A stretch of 64,000 nt of DNA from the NCBI RefSeq assembly GCF_030265065.1, contig NC_080402.1, positions 11,867,501 to 11,931,500 of the forward strand, in the 5' to 3' direction. The position numbers were made by a program, and so were the translations under genes. The DNA comes from Corythoichthys intestinalis. Lineage: Eukaryota > Chordata > Actinopteri > Syngnathiformes > Syngnathidae. Positions 1 to 11,000 of the stretch are shown here, piece by piece. Every line of letters begins with the position of its first letter. Position 1 is the stretch's first letter. The notes below the pieces were generated by a model. That model worked only from the letters and a program-made list of their open reading frames with translations. It was not told the origin of the DNA and did no database searches.

Positions 1-719
1 TGCGGTTTTATTTCCCATCAGCAAAATTAAATATGTCGCTAACAAACATTAAACTTTAAGGGTTAAAGACATTAGCCAGACTGTGGAAAATCAGGTCAAA
101 TAAACGTATCTGGAAACATTATAATGGCGACATGCAGATGTACGGCAACCAGCACGCTCCAATTCCATGTATCAACCTAGTTTGTTATGGATTGCGCAAT
201 CAGAGGTGAGGCTTTACTCGTTGCTGCCGCACCTCTCGTTTCATTTCGTTATTTGAACAGGAAATGGGCAAATTCAGCGATTTTGACTAAAAAATGTTTG
301 AAATGAGTCATACATTAAGAGCAATGGACAAATATTAATATAAATTTGATGCTATAATTATTTTTTTGTCATGATGACAGGTGAGGCTCTGCGTCACCTG
401 CCTCCCCTGAGTACATCCATATGAGTCAGTGTAAAGTGCTTAGTTTTCGCCACTTTTATCGCCAAGATGACAGCACGTGCACGCAGCGCGCACTCGCACC
501 CCCCCACCTTTGTCTTCATTATACTGCGCGAGTATGTATGTGTGTCACGTGACTCAGAAGGGCCCCATGTTGCTTGGGGCCCCCGGGGACCCTTGCTACG
601 CCTCTGACTATAAGGCGCACCTGACTATAAGCAGCTACTCACCAAATTTGACACGAAAACAGCATTTGTTGATACAGTAGATAAGCAGCAGCTGTCCTCA
701 TAGTATTATAGGATATTTA
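1..719. other. CASKIN1 intron, repeat-derived
   Basis: No exon seen. Holds pieces of miniature elements, including GAGGTGAGGCTTTACTCG near 205 and GGTGAGGCTCTGCGTCACC near 380, and a C-rich end near 575-608. The short open frames look like chance. Confidence 0.5.
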
Positions 720-1075
720 CACCAAAACATATTAACCGAGAACACTTTATTCGACAGCAGAATCATAAGACTGTCATTAGACAACCATGAAGCTTTTTTG
801 AACCAATTCGCTGCAAAGCTTCATTGCTTCAAGAAGCTTTATTTGGCCGTCACTGCTCCCTTGGGGGAGACAGTCAACCTCTGCTGCCACCTGCTGTCAA
901 CACTGTTGTCGCCCAACATGCCTCCTAGCATGCATTGTAGCACTACAGATGTAAATAACAATCAAAATTCACGTCTGTGCTAATTATTTCAGTTACACTT
1001 CTAGTTGTTTCATTAATTGCTAGCTCTGGTGACACTTTATTTGACAGTGGCGCCATAGAACTGTCATAGGACCTG
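720..1075 (+). repeat. Dispersed repeat, orientation 1
   Basis: Matches 22745-23095 in inverted orientation, sharing the blocks CTGCTGCCACCTGCTGTCAA and CATGCCTCCTAGCATGCATT. The ends carry ACACTTTATT(T/C)GACAG and TCATAAGACTGTCAT motifs typical of fish miniature elements. No protein signal. Confidence 0.65.
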
Positions 1076-2129
1076 TTGTTTCCATCAAGGATGACGATAA
1101 CGAAAATATCAACGAACGAATTGTCAACGAACAATGTTTTCATGAGGATGGCATCACGATGACGCCCTGAAAACGTGTCTTGGGAGACTAAAACATAACG
1201 AGATGGATGCCAGTTCTCATCTGACGACACGAGAACGAGATAAAAATTTGCCATAGTTTTCATCATAAATTTAAATTCACAATGATTGATATTTTCTTAT
1301 TGTACGTGTAGTTCGAACGCATTTAGCAGTGTTTGGTTGTGTCACTCATGTGACGTGCTGCGCCTCTTCCCCCAACCCCAAGACCACACAAACGCTCCGG
1401 TGAGTAAGCCTGTGCCCATTCCATGTTCATTTTGTGAAATAGGTTTTGCTTTCTTCTATTGGCTGGATATGCCATGTTGCTTTAGCCTTTAAAGGTCTGT
1501 GCTAAGTGATCATCACTCACTACACTAACTTGTAGCATTAGCATAGCGTTCGCTTAGCATAACGTTCACGGTAGCATTAGCATTTAGCACGGTGACTCGG
1601 TGTCCTCTTAAATTCCTGGTAAACATTTTACATACAGATGTGTATACTTGTAAAGTTCAATTAAGTATTCTTGTCAATGGCAGTGAATGAGATAATCCTA
1701 GTGTCCGTACGCCAATTGGGGGATTTAGTCATGAATTTATTTCTCATCTTACTGAAGGAATCTGACCTTTCAGCCAGATTGCCAGAATCATGCCAGCCGA
1801 ACTGCTGGAATCGCGCTAGCGCAATTCCAACGACCCAGGTCGGCGGTGTCCCGACAACCCGGCAAAACTCCGTGCGTTCACCTTAGTCTTAACCCCTTGT
1901 ACTGACTCCATTTTAAAAGCTGGAAAACACAACTTAACAATTTATTCCAAGTCGACAGCAATCATACAGCACAGAGAGAACCAGGCGAGGAGGCAAACTG
2001 GATCCAGGGTCACCATATCACAAGTCAACAAAAGATTCCCAAGAAAAATGACAACGATTAGTTCAACATTCTGTCTTTTAAATGCTCTGGCGAGGTGGGC
2101 TGTGGTCCGAAAGTAGGGTGTGTTTGGGC
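1076..2129. other. CASKIN1 intron, no gene seen
   Basis: Mixed unique and repeat-like sequence. 1500-1600 has a short run of near-repeats (GCATTAGCATAGCGTTCGC and variants). No splice-flanked coding segment was found. Confidence 0.45.
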
Positions 2130-2682
2130 TAAGGCTGCAGCTATCGATTATTTTAGTCGTCGATTAATTGATGAACTAGTTAGTTCGAATAATCGAGTAA
2201 TCAGATAAGGAACATAAAAACAATACCTGAGCTGAGCCTCAAACGGTATTAAAAGGTATTAAAAAAAAAAAAGGGTCTACGTACAACAAAAGAAGAATTG
2301 GCTAAAGTCCACTGGCTTAAATACTACAATTTTTTTTTTTTTTTACAGTGCACTTAACAAATGGTTCAGACACATATTCCCACAAAAACGGCTAAATATA
2401 CCTATAAAGTACTTTATGAATGCATTAAAAAAAAACATTAGCTCAAACAAAAATTAGCTTATGTTGATCTTAACAAGGAGCAGCTAGATTCAGCCACGTG
2501 AAATGAGGCAGACTAGAGGGCAGTTTATCCACCCAAATCAATAAAACTTAATGCAAACACTTTCAAAACAAACCATTACAACACCACGTTAATTAAACGA
2601 CTACTTGAAGCAGAAAAATTTAATTCAAATCTTTTTTTTGTAATCGAATACTCGAGTTAATCGATTAATCGTTGCAGCACTA
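2130..2682. mobile_element. hAT-type MITE, GGCTGCAGCTATCGATTA family, copy 1
   Basis: Left end with GCTGCAGCTATCGATTA, right end with TAATCGTTGCAGCA, 553 bp; flanking 8-mers GTTTGGGC and GTTTGGCC differ by one base. Non-coding. Lies in a CASKIN1 intron. Confidence 0.75.
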
Positions 2683-3284
2683 GTTTGGCCGTTGTTTAGG
2701 ATTATTGTTTGTTGTTGATTGGACAGGAGGATTCGGGCGTTACTGTTGTCAGGGCAACGAGAGTTAAGGATTTTGCCATCCCCAATGCCACGTGAGTGCT
2801 AAGTGTTCACTTCTCGTTCGCGAGTTCCTCCGTATCAGATGTTCCTTGTGGCAAGACAAGATGTCCCGCCATTTGTTCTGGACTGTCCAGAAGAGCTGAT
2901 TGTGGGATTTGGTGGTGCAGACGTGGGCTTGTAGATATCTTGTCCATCACCTACTTGTCAGCGTCAGTCTTGCTCAGTCAGCTGCATGACGCGCGCGTTG
3001 GGCTTCCATGGTCAGAAACCATCCTGTATCTGTTCTGCCCTTATCTGCCCGTTGTCTTGGCACTGCAAATTCTAATAAGTTCAAGTCCAACTGTTAATAA
3101 TATCAATGAAAAATACATCTTATCTTTTTTTCTCCTACAGATGAAGTAGCAGAGTGTGAGGCAACAGCCTTAATGAGTCAAAGCATTTCTTCACTGCTGT
3201 CATCAGATGAACCAATTTATCCCTAATATATTCCATGGCAAAATACATAGTATTTTTTTCTCCCACAGAAGAAGTAGCAGAGTG

Positions 3285-4025
3285 TGAACCCTAAACCCTA
3301 ACACACACACACAAAAAAAAACGCCCCGCACAGGTCAGCTCATGAATGAAAACTCACCATTTTGATATGTACAAATTTTTGTGAGTTTTCGAGCATGTTC
3401 AGAACTTCAAATTGGCCATTTTCATTTGCCCTGAAGAAGCCCTAACCCTAAACCCTAACCCTAATCCCCAAATAAGCCCGATTTTGGTACTCCGCCCAGC
3501 TCAGGCCCGTGAATGAAAACTCACCATTTTGATAACTTAACATGTCATATGTCTCATGAAGAGTCTCACCAATTTTGAGGAGGATCCAACTAACTGCCTC
3601 GGCGCAATGGTCTCAAACGTGCACCCTAGTTTTCGACAAAAATGGCATGTTTTTCAATATTCAATCCAAAATACCCGATTTCCTTTTGGGTTTGGAATAT
3701 GGGTGCAAGAGACTTTTTGAAGCATTTTGGCCCAAGGTATCGACTCCCATAATTTCATCGCTGTACGTTGAAAAAACCTAAATACAGAGGCCTTTTTTAA
3801 AAAATTCCTGGGGGCGCCACTGAGCCATTTTTTGACTTTTTTTCACAACGTTGCCAAATTATTGAAATTTTCGAAAATCCGCATGTTTGTGCGAATTTTG
3901 GTGAGTTTTTGAGCATGTTAAGACCTCCAAATGGGCCATTTTGATTTTCCATGAAGAAAGAATAATATTAATAGTCCTTAGAAGAACAATAGGGCCTTCG
4001 CACCATGTTGGTGCTTGGGCCTTAA
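3285..4025. repeat. Dispersed repeat with telomere-like CCCTAA blocks
   Basis: A motif containing GTGAGTTTTCGAGCATGTTC occurs about 3380 and, diverged, about 3900. AAAACTCACCATTTTGATA occurs twice (about 3342 and 3518). CCCTAA-type repeats are at 3288-3300 and 3429-3465. The block ends with GGGCCTTCGCACCATGTTGG near 3993, a motif seen in fish repeats. No classification offered. Confidence 0.5.
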
Positions 4026-4280
4026 ATATATTCTGCTTGTTTTTCTTAAACTATGATATAAATGCTATTTAATTTATAATGGGTGTGTTAGAGTAATACA
4101 AACAGTCAAACATTAAATACGAGAAAAGATACTATTCCCTTCACTACTCTAACATCTCCTGGATTTAGTGGAGATTTCTTAAGTACAGGTACAACTAAAC
4201 TGGGTATCGTTCTTTAAACATCAGTATCTTTATGCCAGGTGGGTAAATCTAAGAAGTCTCCATTTTTTGTCTTCACTCAG

Positions 4281-5086
4281 GCCATCAGAAGAAGCTGATG
4301 TTAGGAGTAAGGAGACTGAAAGAATTACAGAGAGGAGGAGTTGGTACGGAAGTTCAAGAGAGTACTGCTACACCTCCATCAAGCCCCAGCGGCAGCGTCT
4401 CGGAGCCCCGCGCAGAGGCGAGGAAACAGCGGGAGGGTGGTCCCAGCCCGTTGGCGAAACCACGCCCGAGTGTCTCTCATTCCCCAAATACCCCGCACAC
4501 GCCAGCACAAACCCCGCCACAAACCCCCACGCATACTCGAAACCAGCAGGCCTCTCCCAGGGCTCGGCCGCGACCTTCCACCCAGCAGGCGACCAAGGCG
4601 GATTCGCCCGTACCGACGCTGCGGCTGCCGAGCGAAGAGGAGGAGCGACGGAGAACTAACAGTCTGATCGGCCCCGAAACAGACTCGCGTTACGCCACCG
4701 TGTGCCGTAGCAGCTCCGAGCGCACCCCAGTCGTCGCCAACGATGTGACCGTCAACCGCAGCCAGTCGTCGGTCACGCTCCGTCCTCGCCGGAAGGGTCG
4801 GCCCCCGACGCCTCCGAAACGGTCCTGTTTGTCCATCACCGGGGGCGACGGAGAGGGAGAAGCACAAGTGGAGGGGCTCCTCGGACTGCCCACGTTTCGA
4901 GAGAGGCGAGCCAGCGACTGCGGCCGCCTGGGGTCAGCTTTAAGGGCTCAGGAGTCAGCGGGCCTGGAGAGATCAGAGGGGGCTTCTGGGAGCGTACGCA
5001 GTCTCGCAGCTATGCTTGAGACGTCCATTGTGAGTGGAGCCAAAACCCTACCAAGAAATCTGGGAAGCAGCGCCAACAACCTGCAG
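4281..5086 (+). CDS. caskin1: CASKIN1 coding exon (end of SAM2, proline-rich linker)
   Basis: Acceptor cttcactcag precedes 4281 and donor CTGCAG|GTGTTT follows 5086. It enters with two bases of a split codon and ends in phase 0 after 268 further codons. Base composition is much richer in G+C than the surrounding intron. Confidence 0.92.
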
Positions 5087-8000
5087 GTGTTTGTCTGTCC
5101 AGTACGGACACTGTCTATGTCACGTATGTGAGCCGGTATTCCACCAAACGCAAAAGTTTTGGCAGCAGTGGATCAAGAAACTGTCAAGTAGCGCACTCCA
5201 TTTTACCTCCATGCTTCCCCATTTTCAACGCCATCATCAAAATTCTTCAAAAACAACATTTTCTAATTCAGTTTGACAAATTTCTTATCTATATTCAATT
5301 GAATTGAACTACTATAGTCAATTGAATATAGCTTAAAAATAGCTTTTTTGTTTACGTTTCACTCAAGTTTACAGGAGTAAGGGTTTGCAAATGTCTTACC
5401 GATCGTATCCTTTCCAGGTCAGCCCTCCCACACTCCGACGCCAGGCCGGCTCAGGCGGTCTCGGATCGGAGGATGACGACGTCCTGAATCGACGCAGGAC
5501 CGTCAGCGGACCCGAGGAGGCTCCTCGGCAACGTCCAGAACCACGACCCCGATCTACCGTCGTCTCCTCTGCCACGGAGATCTCAGATGGCTCGGCGACA
5601 CTCCGAAGGAAACCTCGCCCTCCTTCGACTGACCCCGAAGCGCCCGCGACTCCCACGGTCGTCACCATGACGACCGGCTCTGACACCTTACGTCGGAGGC
5701 AGCGCGTAGCCGAGCCATCGGAAGGCGTTGTCCAGACAAGAAATAAACAAACAGACTCTTCCAAAAGTCCGGGTGAAGGCAGCCGGCAGCAGAACGGCGG
5801 CGTGGTGCTGAGGCGGAGACCTGTATCGGAGGCATCTGAGAGGTCAGAGAAGACTCAAGAGAGCTGTGAGTGGATGGAGGCCAGGAAGAGTCTGAAACCA
5901 CCGGTCTCACCCAAACCTTCCTCGGTGGCGCTGAGGAAAACGACAGCTGATCCTCCGACCCCGACACGACGGGTCCCCATTCCTGGTCCTGATAGTGCTG
6001 ACGTGGCACAGAGTCCTGGTAAGACATTAGCCAGAAGGTCAAGCTGCTCACTCAACACACAGTGACAGACAGCAAGTGTTTAACAAGTTAACCAATGATT
6101 GACGCATGCGGCCCTTTGAAGCAAGCCTCTGTGGCAAGATCAAACCTTAACCGTCTGTCAATCATCGTTAACTTTAATAAGCAACTCCAGTGCACTGCCT
6201 GACGAGAGAGAGAGAGACTACGTGATCGGGACGTTCAACAAAGGACATTTATTTATTTATTTTTTTTTTATTTGAAAAAACAAATCTGCGATGGACTGAG
6301 GGCGTGAAGTTTGAAGCGCGAAGTAGCGAAGGATCACCGTATACTGGTATACAAGCTTAATAGTGCATTAGTACCACCATCTGATATTGTTCTTTATCTG
6401 GTGAGGAACCAACGTGGATGAATGGTGGCCAGGAATTCTGTATAGCCCCTACTCACCTACGTCACAAAATGGGCGTGTCGCTGTTTCCGGGCGCCATATT
6501 GTACCTATTTTTTAGACCTATTCTCATTGTTTTCAATTAGTCGAGCAAGTTATAGAGCAATTCATGGAAGCCCCGGTGTTATCTGACGCTGTAAACTCAT
6601 TGGATGCGTTGCATAAAAGGCGTTACGTGGAAAAACTTCAGTTTATCCATTCGCCAGATCCGTATTTGATGCCTAAATCGATGTTTTTCGACCCGCTGGC
6701 TTCGCCGTCTTTGCCTGACATCTGCTATCCTGATATTTACAACTATCTTGTCCACACAAAATCAGCCTATTCTCACGAAAGTTTGAAAAACTTGAGCTTG
6801 GAGGCTTATAAATGCTACGTTGCTGGTTGGGTGAAACAGGTCCTCGTACACGAAAATTCGGCAGGAATCTTGTGCTCGGAAGATGAGTTACGAAATTTTC
6901 AATTCAAAATCTTTTGTTCTTGCTAACTTCCACTGTCAAGTCTAATGTATTTCATGTCATTTGTCAATGGAGCTAGGGCTTTTAATGTTTATATGGTTTA
7001 GCGATAGCACTCTCACTACATACATATATAATATGTAATAAATATGAAGTGCGATAGCACTACTCCAGATTGTCCCTAGTTGAATTTATTTTTTGGCTTT
7101 TGACCTCAATAGTGAAATTGTAAATTAATGGTATGACAACTGTCTGATTATCCCCTTATAATTATATATTTTCAGGTAGTTCATTCACAACGTCTGAGTG
7201 TATGTTGTCGGCGATTAGCCTAGCAATGATCTTAATTGTGGTTGTCAGCCCATAACCCTCTAAATACATATTAAATGCATCTTACCAGATGTAAAATGAC
7301 TACTACATAATCTGTGGTAGTCGTTTGGAGCCCAGTTTTCTCGTCGAATTGCAGCAGTCAATCTCGGTCTCCTCTTCGGGTCTCTCGGAATACGGTAAAA
7401 CTTCAGGTCTCTCCGTCTATCTTCTCTGTTTTTGCAACCGACCGCCACACACGACTTCACCATTTTGATTATTAATGTTAACGAGCAGAAAAACACGCCA
7501 TAATAGGAGGAATTTACGAAGCGCTAATGCATTAACATGACGAGTATACGGACAACATGGCGCGGGGGCGTGGCTGTGACGTCACGTGAGTAGGGTCTAT
7601 ACCATAACTGAGTATTGCGCATTCAGGATGACTGACATCGCTACACTATTATATTGTATATATAATATGTACTGTTGACATGTATGTATAACACTCTCCT
7701 AATTATTTTCTTTGTCAGAATCAAAGCGTGTTCCTCCTCCTGTATCGCCTAAACCTCGCGGTCCACCAACAGCGCCCAAACCAGCCAAAGCTGCAGTCGC
7801 CTCTTCTGCTGTCAGCCCAGCAGCCACTAGTCCCGCGGCTCCAAAGCCCTCCCCGCTGCCCTCTGCCGCCCCTCTTCCCGCTCCCGACACCCCTTCCGGC
7901 CCTTCCCTCTCACCGGGACTCCCGCTTACGTCGCCTTCGCCTGCCCAGAGCCCATCTACGCCGTCTCCTCACCCCGTCAAACCACCGCGCTCATCCATCG

Positions 8001-11000
8001 CCGGCCTCTCCATCGACCTGGTAGGATTGCAGGAGGAGGAGGAGAAGAGGAAGGAGAGAGAGCAGAAGAAGCAAGCGGAGGAAGAGGAGAGGACGTCGAC
8101 AAAGGGGGAAGGAGGCGCAGAAGAAGAAGGGGCGCAGAATCGTCTGGAGGAGACCAGCGCCTCTTTAGCTGCAGCTTTACAGGCTGTGGAACACAAAATG
8201 CAAGGGGATGAAGAACAAAATGAGTAAGCCAAAAACACTGTTATGGTTCTTCTGCCAGCGCAGAAACTTGTCCGGAAACTACTTAACATAAGTACTTCAA
8301 TAGATGTATTGAACAAGTAGGGCAGCACGTTGTTCCAAATTAAATGGGCACAGCTTTAATTAGTGCCTCTGGCCTCTAAAACTCATCAGTTGAGGCCGAG
8401 GCTGATGGGAATTGTAGTTTGTTGCCCTTGAGAGATCTCTTAAGCAGAAGAGTTTTCTGCATACAATAGGTTCTATTTAGGGTTGTTCCGATCATGTTTT
8501 TTTGCTCCCGATCCGATCGTTTTAGTTTGAGTATCTGCCGATCCCGATATTTCCCGATCCGATTGCTTTTTTTTTTTTTTTTTGCTCCCGATTCAATTCC
8601 AATCATTCCCGATAATTTTTTCCCAATCATATACATTTTGGCAATGCATTAAGAAAAAAATGAATAAAACTCGGACGAATATATAAATTCAACATACAGT
8701 ACATAGGAACAGTATTTGTTTATTATGACAATAAATCCTCAAGATGGCATTTACATTATTAACATTCTTTCTGTGAGAGGGATCCACGGATAGAAAGACT
8801 TGTAATTCTTAAAGGATAAATGTGACTTTGTATATTAGGCTCGAGCGTTTACGTCACAGCAGCACGGGATCGTGCGAGATTTGCGACAACACAGCCATTG
8901 CGGAAGCACGTCTGCATCACGGGACATTTAAACTTAACGGCAAATACAATTCAACTACGAGTGCCAAAGACGGAAAAATGTAGGGAAAACTTGCCAGTTC
9001 GAAACAGAGACAAACTTGTTACCACGGCGAAGGACAGATATGTGAGCAATTTTAAGGATGTGAACAATGTTGACCCTCACGAGCAAGCCGAACACAAATG
9101 GAATAAAGATGGCGACAAGCTTCCACCACTACGCGAAATGGACATCATGCTGTATTTAGTGTTTGGTATATGTTACAACACTCATCAGCAATTCCGAAAC
9201 TACAAATCGCTACAGAGCTACGAACAGTTTTGCTGCGGATGGGTGCAGGATCTTCACTTAATGACCATAGCAAACGGCAACACCATCTTTCTAGCAAAGG
9301 TAGGCAATGTGTGTTTACATTAGTCTGTGACCACGGATGTACAAATCTTTTGCTGCATAAAATGTAGCCTGTGTACAAATTCTTTGCCACTCTCTCACGT
9401 CAAAATATTACAGCTTTTTCATTTAACAACGACAGGAATTATGTCTTATGAAGACAATGCACATGTATGCATGCTAGTTGTTTAGCTGTAGCAATAGCTA
9501 ACAACAGGCCGACTTAGGGCGTAAAGTTACTGAAATTTGCGTAAACAAACGAAATTAACTTACCGGAGTGGAAGTGCATAGAGCAAACTCAGTGTGTAAC
9601 TGGAGAATCAAACGTTATGCCCTTCCTTCTGATCGAGGCCACCCATGCCATTCTTCGACGTTTGGTAAGTTCAGATATGAGCTTTCCCTCGCCTTTTCTC
9701 CATGTAGGGATCCGGAAGAAACTCAATGGTGTTCCGTCGAACTGTACATTCTCCTTTCTATTCGATCGGTTGTTGCAATTCTTTACCGCACAATAATTTC
9801 CAACCATTTTTAAAGAGCGACCTGTGTTGAAATGCCTCAGTTTATGTTTCTCGCTTCCACAATGGCGATAGCGGCGGAAACCTCGCGAGTGCCACGTCAT
9901 ACGCTCGAGCCTAATTGTGACTAAATATTGCCATCTAGTGTATTTGTTGAGCTTTCGGTAAATGATACTGTAGCCATTTAACTTCTGCCCAAATGCATGG
10001 TGGGAAGTGCAACCATGACTGTGCGTCGTGGTACCAATTGATATATCTTCTGTGCGTTGGGAAATAACATAGGGTGTTAAGAAAAAGATCAACTATTACC
10101 TTTCTTCCCCACATTGCTTCCCACGATTATTCTAATTGTTGGGAGAGGGATTGTAAGGCTTTAGCCATTTAAAAAAAGGCTCCAAAGGCTGCCAAAATTC
10201 ACTCTACTCATTTTACACTGCCTTTTAGCTCTATATACTGTATGGGTAAAACTGCGCCATTATAGATTTAACGCGACAATGCGTGAGTGGGTCGTGCAGC
10301 GCATGCGTTAATTGCATTAAATATTGTAACGTGATAAATGTAAAAAATATTAATTCTCGCTGTTAACGCAATAAGTTTGATAACCCTACCTTAAGCTTAA
10401 ACTAAAGACTCTGGAAGAGTGTAACACATTATGTCTGTAACGTTAAATACAATTAGAAAACAATTTAATTAAAATATATATATATATTTAAAAAAGGCAT
10501 GTCCGATATTTTTTTGCCGATTCCAATACTTTCAAAATGACGTGATCGGGACATCTCTAGTTCTATTCCATTCAAATTAGAAGTGCATGAAGTGCAATAT
10601 TGCCATCTAGTGTATTTGTTGAGCTTTCAGTAAATGATACTGTAGCTGTTTAACTTCTGCCCAAATGCATGATGGGAAGTGCAACCATGACTGTGCGTTG
10701 TGGTACCAATTGATATATCTTCTCTGTGTTGGGAAACAACATAGGGTGTTAAGAAAAAGATCAACTATTACATTTCTTCCCCACATTGCTTCCCACGATT
10801 ATTCTGTCGGGAGAGGGATTGTAAGGCTTTAGCCATTTACAAAAAGGCTCCAAAGGCTGCCAAAATTCAATGTACTCATTTTACACTGCCTTTTAGTTCT
10901 ATATACTGTATGGGTAAAACTGCGCCATTATAGATTGAACGCGACAATGCGTGAGTGGGTCGTGCAGCGCATGCGTTAATTGCGTTAAATATTGTAACGT

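Larger units (their letters stand above)
6444..7598 (+). mobile_element. Hollow THAP/YqaJ DNA transposon, family A (ISL2EU-like)
   Basis: 1,155-bp element in a CASKIN1 intron. The ends are inverted copies, AGCCCCTACTCAC at left and AGACCCTACTCAC read from the right, each flanked by AT (or TA), which fits a 2-bp target duplication. At the left a + strand open frame resembles the N-terminal exon of a YqaJ/SWIM-type protein; at the right a - strand THAP exon faces it. The middle of both genes is missing, so this is a non-autonomous deletion derivative. Assignment to ISL2EU (THAP transposase plus YqaJ-like partner, 2-bp duplication) is from recall of that family. Confidence 0.75.
8836..9913 (+). 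mobile_element. Hollow THAP/YqaJ DNA transposon, family B copy 1 (ISL2EU-like)
   Basis: 1,078 bp with 13-bp perfect inverted ends TAGGCTCGAGCGT, flanked by AT at 8834-8835 and 9914-9915. The same host repeat at 14101-14118 is uninterrupted and has a single AT at this spot, which shows both exact boundaries and the 2-bp duplication. Contents mirror family A: a YqaJ-partner first exon on + and a THAP exon on -, converging, with the remainder deleted. About 14 mismatches by eye separate it from copy 2 at 18904. Confidence 0.85.
8478..10559 (+). mobile_element. hAT-type non-autonomous element, TIR TAGGGTTGTTCCGATCA
   Basis: Left end TAGGGTTGTTCCGATCATG and right end read inversely TAGAGATGTCCCGATCACG. 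It is flanked by a perfect 8-bp duplication GTTCTATT (8470-8477 and 10560-10567), the hAT signature. The ISL2EU-like element at 8836-9913 sits inside it. A second, shorter copy is at 13749-14745. The interior shares sequence with the TAGGGCTGTCAAA elements at 26601, 30655 and 52940. Confidence 0.75.

Noticed and set aside
3429-3465. Chromosome end
   Set aside because: Only five CCCTAA-type units, flanked on both sides by ordinary intronic DNA.
4379-4867. 162-codon open frame on the - strand
   Set aside because: Antisense of a G+C-rich CASKIN1 exon; codon bias makes such shadows common.
5396-6051. Two - strand open frames of 122 and 129 codons
   Set aside because: Antisense of the CASKIN1 proline-rich exon, which is supported by splice sites.
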